Shown: piece after piece, positions 1-10,100 of the stretch
Layout of the letters: each line of letters begins with the position of its first letter
Position numbering within the stretch: position 1 is the stretch's first letter
From: Globisporangium splendens
Taxonomy: Eukaryota > Oomycota > Peronosporomycetes > Pythiales > Pythiaceae
Assembly (NCBI GenBank): GCA_006386115.1
Contig: VFIW01000012.1
Location: forward strand, 955,128 to 1,019,127
Length of the DNA: 64,000 nucleotides
Direction: 5' to 3'
Program-made: the position numbers and the translations under genes
The notes under the pieces: model-generated
Seen by the model: only the letters and a program-made list of their open reading frames with translations
Databases searched by the model: none
What the model was told of the DNA's origin: nothing

Positions 1-1
1 C

Positions 2-2518
2 ATATCCGTGGAAGATGGCTGCTTTGGGTGGAGTAGAGACACTCCGCTGCTGCAGGATGTGTACTTGAAAATCAAAAAAGGCGATTTGGTAGTCATCCAT
101 GGCCCAGTCGGTGCAGGCAAATCGTCTCTGTGCTATGCCTTACTCGGTGAAATGGAGAAGATGGCTGGTTGTGTTGCAGTTCGAGGTCGTGTCGCATACT
201 ATTCGCAACAGCCATGGATCCAAAACATGACCATTCGTGACAACATCTTGTTTGGAAAAGCGTACGACCACCAACGATACCAAAAAGTGCTCGATTCGTG
301 TGGATTGCTGCCCGACTTGGCACAGCTCCCTGGCGGAGACGCGACTGAAATTGGTCAAAAGGGAGTGAACCTGTCGGGGGGTCAACAAGCACGATTGTGT
401 CTCGCGAGAGCGTGCTATTCTGATGCGGACGTGTTTATTCTTGACTCTCCTCTGGCTGCTGTTGACGCTGTGGTGCAAAGCGAGGTTTTTAGCAAGTGCA
501 TTTGCGGGCTATTACAGGACAAGACAATCTTGCTGGTTACTCACAGTCCCGAAATCATCGCGTCGGAAGCAGTGAATTACAAGATCTTCGTTGAAGGTGG
601 CAAGTTGAAGGGGGAGGCGGTGAGGAGCAAGAAACCACGCGGACTGTTTGCACACACCAAACTTTCTCCAAGTAAGTTGGATGAGGCTTACGCCCATGAA
701 GTTGATTCGCAAGACAATACCTCTGGTGCTGGTCGGCTGGTGGAAGACGAAGAGCGCAACGATGGCCGAGTGTCGACGGATGTGTTTGCGAAGTATTTCC
801 ACTTTCTTGGCGGCTTCAAAGTGTTTCTTCTGTTGTTCCTGATTCAAGCTTCATGGCAAGGTTGCCAAATTGGCAGTGATTTGTGGCTGAGTTACTGGAC
901 GGGCGAGAAACTTGGACACTACAACAAGGACGAGGCGGCATACAACATGACAATTTATGCCGGTCTTGGCGCAGGAGCCACAGTCATGATCTTTGTTCGC
1001 GCGATCCTTGTTGTATGCGCTGGCATTCGCGCGTCGCGCAACCTCTTTGACGTCATGACGCGATCTCTCTTCCAAGCGCCACTGCGATTCTTCGATGCCA
1101 ACCCGATTGGTCGTATTGTGAATCGATATGGCGGCGACATGATGCAAGTGGATGTAAGACTCCCTTCTTCCTACAGTAACTTGTTCGTGACGTTGTTTTC
1201 CACGTGTTGCCAGCTCGGGACAGCTGTCTACATAGTGAAGTTCACCGGGGTGTTGATCCTCCCGCTCGCGTTCCTGTATGTGAAAGCTGCAAAGTTTTAC
1301 TTGGCGCCATCTCGTGAGATCGCTCGTCTTCAGAAAGTGTCATCGTCACCTGTACTGAGTCATGTAACCCAGGTGGAGGAAGGAGTAGTCGTCGTTCGTG
1401 CGTTTGGGTCCGAGTGTGTTGATCTCGTTATCCGCGAGAATTTCAAGCGCATCGATGAGAACAGTCGCGTGTGGGTTGCCGAAGCGGCGATCAACATGTG
1501 GTTCCAGATGGCAATGCAACTTATTGGCTGCGGTGTTGTCATTGTGATCGTGTCTGGGCTTGTGTATTTCCGCGATTATCTCTCACCGGGTATTGTTGGG
1601 CTGACATTCACGTACGCGCTCAACATCGAGAGTGGGCTCGATATCCTGGTGAGATATTGGTCCAACATTGAAATTGGCATGGTCAGTCCTGAGCGCATCT
1701 TAGAGTACGCCGCGATCCCAGCAGAGGGGGGCAAGAAAACTCTCGTTGTCGAGCCGCCTGCGCAATGGCCACGACAAGGATCCATTACCTTTGACAAGGT
1801 GGCTTTTAGCTACAAGGAAGGAGCCCCTGCTGTGCTCAAGGGTGTGTCGTTTCGCATCCAGAACAATGAGAAGATCGGCATTGTGGGTCGAACAGGCGCT
1901 GGGAAGTCGAGCCTCACGATGGCGTTGTTCCGCATCAATGAATTGGACTCAGGTCGCATCGTGATCGATGGGGAAGACATTTCGAGCATGCCGTTGCACT
2001 CGCTTCGTTCGCGATTATCAATTATCCCGCAAACTCCAGTGTTGTTCAAAGGCACCTTGCGAGCGTACATGGATCCGTTCAACGAATACTCGGATGCTGA
2101 CATCTGGTCCGTTCTGGAGAAAGTCGAGATGAAGGAGCAGATTGGTGCCCTCGAGAACCAACTATCGTACGAACTGAGCGAGAACGGCGAGAATTTCAGC
2201 GTGGGCGAGCGCCAGATGCTGTGCATGGCGCGTGCATTGTTGGTCCAGAGCCGCATTGTGATCATGGACGAAGCCACAGCCTCCATTGACCACGCGACCG
2301 AGAGCAAATTGCAGACGATGATCGCGCGTGAGCTCAACAATGCGACGGTCCTGACCATCGCGCATCGCTTGACAACAGTGCTCGACTCGGACCGGATCAT
2401 GGTGCTGAGCGATGGGAACGTGGTCGAGTTTGACACTCCGCAGAACTTGGTCAAGAACCCCCACGGGGTCTTTTACGAACTGGTAAAGGAAGGCGGGTAT
2501 CTTGATCGCCTGCTCTAA
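2..2518 (+). CDS. ABCC (MRP)-type ABC transporter, 3' part
   Basis: This is the C-terminal part (about 838 residues) of a full-length ABC exporter. The frame is already open at the window edge, so the first transmembrane domain and the start are missing. Order: first nucleotide-binding domain with Walker A GPVGAGKSS, signature LSGGQQAR and Walker B ending FILDSP; a second membrane domain (about residues 260-560); second nucleotide-binding domain with GRTGAGKSS, signature FSVGERQM and IMDEATASID. The first site lacks the catalytic glutamate after Walker B (serine there) while the second keeps it, the asymmetry typical of the ABCC/MRP family. Members export glutathione conjugates and other organic anions across plasma or vacuolar membranes; the substrate here is unknown. 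No intron is needed in the visible part. Confidence 0.93.
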   Translation: MSVEDGCFGWSRDTPLLQDVYLKIKKGDLVVIHGPVGAGKSSLCYALLGEMEKMAGCVAVRGRVAYYSQQPWIQNMTIRDNILFGKAYDHQRYQKVLDSCGLLPDLAQLPGGDATEIGQKGVNLSGGQQARLCLARACYSDADVFILDSPLAAVDAVVQSEVFSKCICGLLQDKTILLVTHSPEIIASEAVNYKIFVEGGKLKGEAVRSKKPRGLFAHTKLSPSKLDEAYAHEVDSQDNTSGAGRLVEDEERNDGRVSTDVFAKYFHFLGGFKVFLLLFLIQASWQGCQIGSDLWLSYWTGEKLGHYNKDEAAYNMTIYAGLGAGATVMIFVRAILVVCAGIRASRNLFDVMTRSLFQAPLRFFDANPIGRIVNRYGGDMMQVDVRLPSSYSNLFVTLFSTCCQLGTAVYIVKFTGVLILPLAFLYVKAAKFYLAPSREIARLQKVSSSPVLSHVTQVEEGVVVVRAFGSECVDLVIRENFKRIDENSRVWVAEAAINMWFQMAMQLIGCGVVIVIVSGLVYFRDYLSPGIVGLTFTYALNIESGLDILVRYWSNIEIGMVSPERILEYAAIPAEGGKKTLVVEPPAQWPRQGSITFDKVAFSYKEGAPAVLKGVSFRIQNNEKIGIVGRTGAGKSSLTMALFRINELDSGRIVIDGEDISSMPLHSLRSRLSIIPQTPVLFKGTLRAYMDPFNEYSDADIWSVLEKVEMKEQIGALENQLSYELSENGENFSVGERQMLCMARALLVQSRIVIMDEATASIDHATESKLQTMIARELNNATVLTIAHRLTTVLDSDRIMVLSDGNVVEFDTPQNLVKNPHGVFYELVKEGGYLDRLL

Positions 2519-3009
2519 CGACCACATGCGATGCGCAGCATTTTGGAGATCTGAACTAATGGCGTGAAAAGCTTTAGACGTAGGAAAACTCGCCAATGCT
2601 CTTTTTTTGACAGATTTCATTTTTCACGGACTTGAGTTTCCACATCCAAAACTTGCGTTTCACTTTATCCTGTATTGATCTGAGTATTTTTTGTCTGCAT
2701 TTGATTCGCTATGATTAATGAAGTTATCCACCAATCGCAAACTTGTTGACGTTGACAGTTTTGCAAAGCATTTTGGAACGCCATCGAAAAGAAAGCCCTC
2801 CACACAGTGTGTGTTCAAAGTGGTTCACCATCTGGCGTAATCTCATTTTACACAGTTGCTCAACAATCGCTTTCGTAAAGCATTCCTGCAATCAACCGTT
2901 CTATATATAACAATATAAAGGTGTACTAACCAGCATCACATCTCTTCACGTCGCGTTTCCTTCTTGCATTTGCGTCATTTCCACCAACGCAAAAGGCGAA
3001 GCGAAAGCG
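2519..3009. other. Intergenic region, ABCC gene to first SCCPDH-like gene
   Basis: No coding sequence is seen. It holds the 3' flank of the transporter and the promoter of the oxidoreductase, with an AT-rich stretch near 2900-2920 and a C/T-rich leader near 2940-3000. Confidence 0.6.
2974..2982 (+). promoter_or_regulatory. Possible oomycete initiator element
   Basis: GTCATTTCC matches the oomycete initiator consensus YTCANTTYY at 8 of 9 positions and lies 28 bases before the ATG at 3010. A nine-base match is weak evidence alone; position relative to the start is what supports it. Confidence 0.25.
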
Positions 3010-4290
3010 ATGGCGGCAGCAAAGCAATTCGATGTGATCGTGTTCGGCGCGACGGGCTTCACGGGCGCGCTCGTGGCGCGGTACCTGCTGCAGGAGCCCG
3101 AGACGGCGCTCGGTGCCACCGGCAGCCTCAAGTGGGCGCTCGCGGCGCGCAGCGCGAGCAAGCTGGCGAGCGTCAAGGATGAGCTGAAGACCAAGGTGCC
3201 AGGCGTGGTACCCGCGGCGATCGACGCCATCCCAACGTTGATCGCGGACTCGGGCGACGAGGCGTCGCTGGTGGCCATGGTACGTCAGACCAAGGTGGTG
3301 CTCTCGATCGTGGGTCCGTACAAGCTCTACGGCTCGCTGCTCGTCAAGGTGTGCGCGGAGAACGGCGTGCACTACTGCGATCTCACGGGCGAGGTGCTCT
3401 GGATCGACGAGATGATCGCCAAGTACGAGCCCGCGGCGCGCAAGAGCGGCGCGATCCTCGTCAACTGCTGCGGCTTTGAGTCCATCCCGTCCGACATCAC
3501 GACGTTCCTGCTCGCCGATGACATCAAGCAGAAGCACAGGTCCGACACGTCCGAGATCGACTTGTACTTTACGAAGCTGAAGGGCGAAGCCAGTGGCGGC
3601 ACACTCGCGAGTGTGTTTGCCGTCATTGAGACCTCGAGCAGCAAGGACCTGGCGCGGTCGCGCCATCCGTTCCTGTTGACCGATGAGCACACGCGGGCGG
3701 ACAAGGAAGCCCAGGGACTCGTGAAGCCGAACAGGACGAGCGCCAAGATTACGTACGACAACGTGCTAAAGAAGTGGTCGTCGCTGTTCATCGGTGGATC
3801 CGTGAACCAGGCGGTCGTGCACCGAAGCAACTACTTGCTGCAGGGACTCTACGGTGAGAACTTCGTGTACCGAGAACGTCAGGTCGTCGGCGGGTACTGG
3901 AAGAATCTGTTTGCGACGATCGGTGTCGCCGTGCTCGGCATCGCGCTCTACTTTCGATGGACGCGTGCCTTGATCAAGCGCATTGCGCCGTCCCCAGGCC
4001 AAGGTCCTTCGGAGGAAGTGATGAAAAACGGCTTCTTCATCGCGGAGTCCGTGGGATACAATGCCGATAACAAAGCGGTCGTCAAGGCGAAAACGGTCGG
4101 TTCGGGCGATCCAGGTTACTCGCTCACCAGTAAGCTCATCAGTGAGTGTGCGATCTGCCTCGCCAAGGACGAATTCGGACGCGCGAAGCTTCCTGGCGGC
4201 TTTTACACCCCAGCGAGTGCATTTGGCCACAAAATCGCCAAGCGGTTGGACTCGAAAAAGTACATCACGTTCCAACTCGAGGCTCTCTAG
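3010..4290 (+). CDS. Saccharopine dehydrogenase-like (SCCPDH-type) oxidoreductase, copy 1
   Basis: A 426-residue, intronless protein. It opens with a Rossmann dinucleotide-binding motif GATGFTG (residues 13-19), keeps the family's CCGFES block near residue 155, and has a hydrophobic segment around residues 298-316 (VAVLGIALYF) that could anchor it to a membrane. The C-terminal GDPGY and GGFYTPAS blocks are shared with the second copy at 8820. SCCPDH-like proteins are associated with membranes and lipid bodies and resemble enoyl reductases; they are not established lysine-pathway saccharopine dehydrogenases, so a lysine role should not be assumed. The start is the first in-frame ATG just before the Rossmann strand. 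Confidence 0.9.
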   Translation: MAAAKQFDVIVFGATGFTGALVARYLLQEPETALGATGSLKWALAARSASKLASVKDELKTKVPGVVPAAIDAIPTLIADSGDEASLVAMVRQTKVVLSIVGPYKLYGSLLVKVCAENGVHYCDLTGEVLWIDEMIAKYEPAARKSGAILVNCCGFESIPSDITTFLLADDIKQKHRSDTSEIDLYFTKLKGEASGGTLASVFAVIETSSSKDLARSRHPFLLTDEHTRADKEAQGLVKPNRTSAKITYDNVLKKWSSLFIGGSVNQAVVHRSNYLLQGLYGENFVYRERQVVGGYWKNLFATIGVAVLGIALYFRWTRALIKRIAPSPGQGPSEEVMKNGFFIAESVGYNADNKAVVKAKTVGSGDPGYSLTSKLISECAICLAKDEFGRAKLPGGFYTPASAFGHKIAKRLDSKKYITFQLEAL

Positions 4291-4560
4291 TTGAACCAAG
4301 TTGTGTGTACGAGTGGCCCTCCAGTTAGTTGTGGAGGGATGGATCTATGGAAGAAAACCATAGCATCGAGTGCATGTGTGCAAGCATATCAATAAAAAAA
4401 TCTTTCTGTGAAGCGCTCAAGTGAAACTTCCGCGTCTGCATGCTGCTTTCCAAAAAGTCAGAGAGCCGAGATGGTTTTGCGACTTTTCAGCCACTTTTGC
4501 TGGCGATTCGCGCGACTCACATCCCCAAGCTTCACACACAGCGGCAGCAAACACCTCGTG

Positions 4561-5809
4561 ATGGGGAACAGCCAGGGCCTTGAGATGAACGCCACGGCGG
4601 CGTTCGGACGCCGGCCGAACGACCACGAGCTCGTGATCCTCTATCAGCTCCAGAAAAAGCTCTTCACTCAGCTCCGCGAATCGCCCGAGGTACCATTTCA
4701 CGCCAACCCATTTGGGTGTAGCCTGAGTTTGTGAACTGACCTATTCATTTGGGTGTGTCTACACGTAGCATTTGGCGCTGTTGAAGCGGTACTGGGATCT
4801 TCACTTTACCAGCAAGACCAACACGCCATCGTTTGCTCGGAAGAGCCCATTTTGGCGCAACGAAGGCGGTTTTTCGAGCGAGAATCCGGCCGAGGACCTT
4901 CGCGATATGGGCGAGTTGGGGCTCCGATGTCTGCTTTACTTCACCGAGATGCACCCGGGTGAAGCCAGGATGATGAAGCGCTCGCGTGGCGGATATCCAT
5001 TCGTGAAGGCAGCGATGGCAACGGCACGCGCATTGTGCGAACTCTTGCGGATCGTCGATGAGGACGGGCACAGCGGCGTCTTTCCAGTCACGCGGACGTT
5101 GTACTGGCAGGTTCTCGAGAGCGAGACGGCATTTCACCAGCTCTTCTCGCTGCTGTTCCTGCTTTTCGATGAGTTATTCTGCGAGAAAGTCGCGAAACAA
5201 TGGCGACTGCAGGATGAGATCGAATGCGCGATGTCGGTCGTGACGCAGTTGGTCGAGGACGCGAAGAAGAGAATGCTATGTGAACTGCTGAAAGCGCCGC
5301 TAGGGATCAGCGGTCTCCATGGAGTATGCAAGAACGCACACCACGTGCTGCAGACGAGCAAAGACGCCGGCTCTATCTCCATTTCGCATGCTTCAACAGA
5401 TTCTACGAAGCAGTCATCACGGTGGAGAAAGCACCACGACACGCAGCGGAAAAGTATGCGCGATGCCGGCAAACACTGGCGAATCGATGGGAAGAATGCA
5501 AGCGAATGCCTCGATCGCCTTCAACCACGGCAGCCTGAGATTTCATTCTCGCCACCCGTTTCCAACGATGTTCTGAGTGCGACGACGACAAAGACGATGG
5601 GGGATAGCGAATGGCCAGACGACGGCGAGGAAGAAGAGAAGAAGGAAGAAGAGGAGCACGACCTCGACCTTTTCAAAGGCCTGGTCGTCGCGCAGTCGCA
5701 TTGCCACCATGCATCACGCGATCCAGTGTCGACAACGGCGATTGCGTCCTTGATGAAGAAGGAACCGATGGCGATCCACGAACACGATCTGCCGGCACGA
5801 ACGAGCTGA
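4561..5809 (+). CDS. ELMO-domain protein
   Basis: Two exons, 4561-4689 and 4769-5809, joined in phase 0 across a 79-base GT-AG intron, give 389 residues. The ELMO/CED-12 domain is recognisable from LLKRYWDL, through KSPFWRNEGGF and DLRDMGELGLRCLLYF, to YPFVKAAMATARALCELL (about residues 46-135). The arginine in the D-x-R-x-M-G block, needed for GTPase-activating activity in ELMOD proteins, is present. ELMO proteins act with DOCK-type exchange factors on Rac or as activators of Arf/Arl GTPases. The C-terminal 120 residues are low-complexity with an acidic run (EEEEKKEEEEH). The start MGNSQ has a glycine at position 2, but residue 6 is not the serine expected for strong myristoylation. Confidence 0.82.
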
Positions 5810-6582
5810 GTCAGCCTGAGGTCGCTCTAACTCTGCTGAGATGCATATTCGAATGAGATGTAGGATCCTGTCCTCCTCGGCTTGGACTGAAGTTGCAGTA
5901 CATTACGATTCTTCATGACGTCTACAGACAAACTTATAAAGAAACGCACGAACTCGTGTGCTCAAGCGCGAGGCAGAAAAGAAGTCAAGCAGCATTTCTA
6001 GGCTGCTGTTCGCTGACATCTCTCTGGAAAAGTGTCCCAGCAGAACCTTCCAAATAGGAAGAACCGTGTATTGTTGCGATATTAAGTATGAGAAACGACC
6101 ACACTTCAGTGCAGTTCAACTATAAACTCAGAATTGCGCACCTTTCAATATCAAAACCCTCCTTGAGTCGATAAGACACTTTTTGAATTTCGTGTGTGTG
6201 TTGCAAGTGATGGGCTCTTGCTGTGAAAAAATCGCGTCACAAACGCGACTTGAGGGACCAGAGGGGATGCGTTTCTTCTCTGTTCCTCAAACAAGAAAAG
6301 CGAATGACATCATCTGTCGAAACGGACGAGATGAAATCCGTTGGCGCAATAATCTGGCAGAATGATTTCGGCCCCGCCATGGAGCACATTGAAGTAACGG
6401 ACACGCACGACAACACACGTGGCATTTGCGTGCCTACCTCAGCCAGCCATTCCTTAACTGCTCGATTGGTCTGGCAGAGAGGTTTTCTCTCTCTTTCTCC
6501 GCGGCTCATTCTTTCCAATTTCCATCAGCTCCGCTGTTGATTCACGCTCATTTTATCGATTCCCACTTGAAGCAAGCGCGCT
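5810..6582. other. Intergenic region, ELMO gene to ankyrin gene
   Basis: No convincing coding sequence. Short open frames at 6183-6540 and 6426-6797 have no recognisable domains and overlap the promoter and start of the ankyrin gene. The last 80 bases contain a strong core-promoter match. Confidence 0.6.
6504..6521 (+). promoter_or_regulatory. Oomycete core promoter (initiator plus flanking region)
   Basis: GCTCATTCT is followed three bases later by CAATTT. Oomycete genes often start transcription at an initiator GCTCATTYY directly followed by a flanking element CAWTTT. The core bases match; the gap is two bases longer than consensus. It lies 62 bases before the ATG at 6583, a typical distance. 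A second initiator-like CTCATTTTA lies at 6547-6555. Confidence 0.5.
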
Positions 6583-7815
6583 ATGAGCAATACCGGTCTT
6601 ATGGATATGCCCTTCGATCACCTCGCAATCTCGGAAACGATCCGGCAAGGCAACATTGCGACGCTACTCCGGTTGCTCACGTCTCGGACCGACGACGACC
6701 ATCATGGTGCTATTGCAACTGCGTCTCTCGAGGCATTACACCAGTATCGAGATCCGCAAGAGCGGTCGCTGGCCCACCTCGCGATTCAGGCAAATAGCTT
6801 GGACGTGCTCGAGTTCGTACTCGCGAGTGGGTTTGACGCCACCGATGACTGTGAAGATGAGACTGGCAAGTCGCCCCTGATGCTCGCGGTGCTCGAGCGC
6901 AATGTCGACGCTGTCAAAGTGCTGCTCACCTACGACAGCGATATCAACCAGCAGGATGCCGATCTTCATACACCGCTGCACATGCTAGCAATGTACAGCT
7001 CAACCAGTACCAGCGATACATATGACGGCGACGAGGACAAAGCCATGATCGAACTGATCCTGCGCAGGAATGGAGCTGACGTTCACATGCGTGACAGCTG
7101 TGGCAACACGCCATTGCACCTGACAGCAGCATACGGAGCTTGCGCTTTTGTTCGGGACTTGATTCGCGCCGGTGCCGATGTCAACGCTGTGAACCAAAGC
7201 GGATCTTCGCCGCTTCACTTGGCCGCTGCCAATGGCGAGTACCAGATCGTGAGGTTTCTGCTGGAGGCAGGTGCAGATGTGAATATGACCGATGCAGCCG
7301 GCAACACGCCATTGATCGACGCTGCGTTTGTCAACCAGCCGCCTGTGTCCACGGCACCAACCCACTTCGCGTTTGGAGATCAGCGCACACAGGGAAAAGT
7401 CGTGCAGCTTCTATTGGCACACGGAGCTGACCCAAATGCCGTGAATCTGGAGGGAAACAATGCGCTTTTCGGTGCGGTCCGCAACCAGTTTGAAGATGTG
7501 ATCGATCAGTTGAGCCACCACGACCACCACACGACGTGCTTCCAGTGGCGCAACAACCAGCAAGAGACGTTGCTGCACGTCGCGGCTCGGGCTCAGGTCA
7601 CCAATGTATCGATCTGGCAGACACTGCTGCGGTTTTGTGAAGCAGGCAGTGTATCTGCTTTCGATCGATTTGAGCGCTCGTGCCTCAGCATTTGGCTCTC
7701 GAGGCCGTGGAGCGCTCTGTATACCGATAGGAATGAGCACGATGCGGTCGCTCTCGTATCTGAGACTGCGCTCGGATATCGATCGATCACAAAGATGCTT
7801 CTCGCATTTCGATGA
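6583..7815 (+). CDS. Ankyrin-repeat protein
   Basis: A 410-residue intronless protein built mostly of ankyrin repeats. About six are visible between residues 75 and 340, with diagnostic blocks such as SPLMLAVLE, TPLHLTAAYG, SPLHLAAANGEYQIVRFLL and VVQLLLAHGADPNAVN. No catalytic domain, signal peptide or membrane segment is seen, so it is probably a soluble scaffold or inhibitor; partners cannot be named. The C-terminal 70 residues (WQTLLRFCEAG onward) fall outside clear repeats. The start is supported by the core-promoter match 62 bases upstream. Confidence 0.88.
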   Translation: MSNTGLMDMPFDHLAISETIRQGNIATLLRLLTSRTDDDHHGAIATASLEALHQYRDPQERSLAHLAIQANSLDVLEFVLASGFDATDDCEDETGKSPLMLAVLERNVDAVKVLLTYDSDINQQDADLHTPLHMLAMYSSTSTSDTYDGDEDKAMIELILRRNGADVHMRDSCGNTPLHLTAAYGACAFVRDLIRAGADVNAVNQSGSSPLHLAAANGEYQIVRFLLEAGADVNMTDAAGNTPLIDAAFVNQPPVSTAPTHFAFGDQRTQGKVVQLLLAHGADPNAVNLEGNNALFGAVRNQFEDVIDQLSHHDHHTTCFQWRNNQQETLLHVAARAQVTNVSIWQTLLRFCEAGSVSAFDRFERSCLSIWLSRPWSALYTDRNEHDAVALVSETALGYRSITKMLLAFR

Positions 7816-8112
7816 TGCCTTAGCATTAGAAGGTTGACCGTACTGAGTTGTATTTAATTGATGCTTCCATGGCTCATTGTCGTCTGCATCGGACACAGTT
7901 TTTGGCGCTGCAAGTTGACTGACAAACTACCTTTGGAATTGCTTGCTTCATTTTGGCATCCTGGAGTATTGGTTTAGGTTAGTATTACTTTTGAGAAAAC
8001 AAAGTTGTTTGGGTGTGTGCTTCGAGTCAAGCAAGCACCAACGAAAAAGACACATTCTCAAGCAGTTCATTTTTCATTTTCGTAAGCCCATAGCAGACAG
8101 CAACTCAACGAA

Positions 8113-8395
8113 ATGTCTCCAGTGGATAACTCGATCAGCGATTCGGTCGCAGAGCCACGATGTGTGTCTGTGAAGGACACCTATCTCCGCTTCGGAATCG
8201 GCAAACTCATGATGGCGCACGTTTCCGAGTGGGCGAAAGCGCACAACTGCACCACGTTGGTGCTCTCGTGCACTGAGGCGCAGACGCAGGCGCGTCGCTT
8301 CTACGAGTCGCTCGGGTACGCGTTCGCGAAAACCAGTGTGCGCCACGAAGGCGACGAGTCCATGGTTGTTGGCGCACTACGAGAAGCATCTTTGA
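8113..8395 (+). pseudogene. GNAT acetyltransferase remnant, N-terminally truncated and frameshifted
   Basis: The reading frame begins in what aligns to the middle of the GNAT paralogs (ISDSVAEPRCVSV matches their IAELRRVSV), then keeps the acetyl-CoA loop RFGIGKLMMAH and RRFYESLGYAFAKTSV. About the first 100 residues of the family are absent, with no trace upstream. Near 8365 the frame breaks; the family's C-terminus LAHYEKHL with its stop is still present one frame over, ending at 8395. The uninterrupted frame instead runs to 8451 with unrelated sequence. Its plus orientation and isolation from the main array suggest an old outlying copy. It most resembles the copies at 15.0-17.3 kb. Confidence 0.8.
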
Positions 8396-8451
8396 AGCAA
8401 ATCGGACTGCAGTGCTCGTTTAAAAGAAATGATTGCTTGTGCCTCTTATAA

Positions 8452-8819
8452 CCATGAAAAAGTGTGTCCAATTTGCACTTTCCATGCACGAAAGCAAGTC
8501 CCTCCGTGGCCTTTTTCTACGCCAACCACCGGACTGTACACAGTTTACAAGATGTCTTTCGAAAGCAGTTTGCATCCCTATGATTGACTAAAATCATGTT
8601 ACTCGATACTCCATTGGCTGAAAAGGAGCGCGTCAACAAGTCCGACATGGCAACCTGACAACTGTCGAAAGCGCGTCGTGTCAACGCAATCGATCATCTG
8701 TCCCCCTCCCTGCTGCCCTTGTCCCCACGATTGCAGAGCTCTTCGTTTGCGATCGCTGGCCTTCGTCGCCATTTGCAATTCGTTATCCCTCCATCGAAAT
8801 CGTGTCCCAAACACATACA
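8452..8819. other. Intergenic region before second SCCPDH-like gene
   Basis: No coding sequence is supported. C-rich and T-rich tracts at 8695-8725 may be promoter or leader of the gene at 8820. Confidence 0.5.
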
Positions 8820-10100
8820 ATGGCGGAGAAGCAGTTCGACGTGGTGATCTACGGCGCCACGGGGTACACGGGGCAGCTCGTCGCGCGCTACTTCCTCACG
8901 GAGCAGGAGACAGCGATCGACGCGCCGAACGCGCTCAAGTGGGCCATCGCCGGCCGCAGCAAGGACCGACTCAACCAGACCAAGGAGATCCTGAAGGAGA
9001 AGGTGCCCTCGGTCTCCGCCGACGTCATCGACCGCATCCCGATCGTCGTTGCCGACTCGGATGACGCCGAGGCTGTGCTTGCGCTGGTCAAGTCCACCAA
9101 GGTCGTGCTTACGCTCGCGGGTCCGTACGCCAAGTACGCCAACTTACTCGTGCAGCTGTGTGCGGAGAATGGCGTGCACTACTGTGATCTGACGGGCGAA
9201 ATGATCTGGGCGGACAAGAACATCCGCAAGCACGAAGCCGTGGCCAAGAAATCTGGCGCCAAGATTGTCCACTGCTGTGGATTTGAGTCCATGCCGTCCG
9301 ACGTGTCGACGTTCCTGCTCGCGGACTTCGTGCGCACCAAGCTCCAGAGTGAGGTGTCGCACATCTCGTTCTACTGGATCGACTCGCTCGGCGGCATCAG
9401 TGGCGGAACCTGCGCTAGTTTGTTGCACATGATGGCGACGGCGACGCGACAAGAAGTCAAACGCATGTTTGATCCGTTCTTCTACACCAGCGCCGAGTAC
9501 GAAAAAGAAAAAGCGCATCTTGTGGACGCCAACAAGACCGGTTTCCGTGTCAAGTACGACAAGGACATGAAGAACTGGACGACCGTGTTTGTCGGAGCAG
9601 GTGCGAACTCGCCTGTCGTGTTGCGGAGTAACTACCTGCTCGGCGACTACTACGGCAAGGCGTTCAGCTACTGGGAGCGCTTCTGCACGGGTGGTTTCTT
9701 TTTCCAGAGCGTCGTGTCGTTCTTCACGGCGTCGCTGCTCGTGCTCTCGTACTTTGACTTTACGCGCAAGTACATCCTCGAAAAGATTGTGCCGGCACCA
9801 GGTGTTGGACCAACTGAAGAGGAACTGGCCAAGGGATTCTTCAAGGCCGAGACGCTCGCGTACGATGAAAACCGGAAGCTCGTCGCCAAGAGCCAAACCA
9901 CGGGTGTTGGCGACCCAGGCTACTTGATCACGAGCAAGATGATCTCGGAAATGGCCAAGTGCCTCGCGAAGGACGAGCACGACGGCACGTTCGCGTCGGG
10001 CGGAGGATTCCTGACCCCTGCGAGTGCCGGCGGCCGCTCGCTCGCCAAGCGCTTGCACGACAAGAACGTGATGAATTTTGAAATCAAAAAAGTCGAATAG
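8820..10100 (+). CDS. Saccharopine dehydrogenase-like (SCCPDH-type) oxidoreductase, copy 2
   Basis: Exactly the same length (426 residues) as the copy at 3010 and collinear with it. It has Rossmann motif GATGYTG (residues 12-18), GVHYCDLTGE, CCGFESMPSDVSTFLLAD, a hydrophobic stretch around residues 297-318 (SVVSFFTASLLVLSYF) and the GDPGY block. The ATG at 8820 is preferred over an in-frame GTG 18 bases upstream because it aligns with the start of copy 1. The copies differ most in the central segment (residues 175-300), so the duplication is not recent. The ankyrin gene and a GNAT remnant lie between the two. Confidence 0.9.
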   Translation: MAEKQFDVVIYGATGYTGQLVARYFLTEQETAIDAPNALKWAIAGRSKDRLNQTKEILKEKVPSVSADVIDRIPIVVADSDDAEAVLALVKSTKVVLTLAGPYAKYANLLVQLCAENGVHYCDLTGEMIWADKNIRKHEAVAKKSGAKIVHCCGFESMPSDVSTFLLADFVRTKLQSEVSHISFYWIDSLGGISGGTCASLLHMMATATRQEVKRMFDPFFYTSAEYEKEKAHLVDANKTGFRVKYDKDMKNWTTVFVGAGANSPVVLRSNYLLGDYYGKAFSYWERFCTGGFFFQSVVSFFTASLLVLSYFDFTRKYILEKIVPAPGVGPTEEELAKGFFKAETLAYDENRKLVAKSQTTGVGDPGYLITSKMISEMAKCLAKDEHDGTFASGGGFLTPASAGGRSLAKRLHDKNVMNFEIKKVE

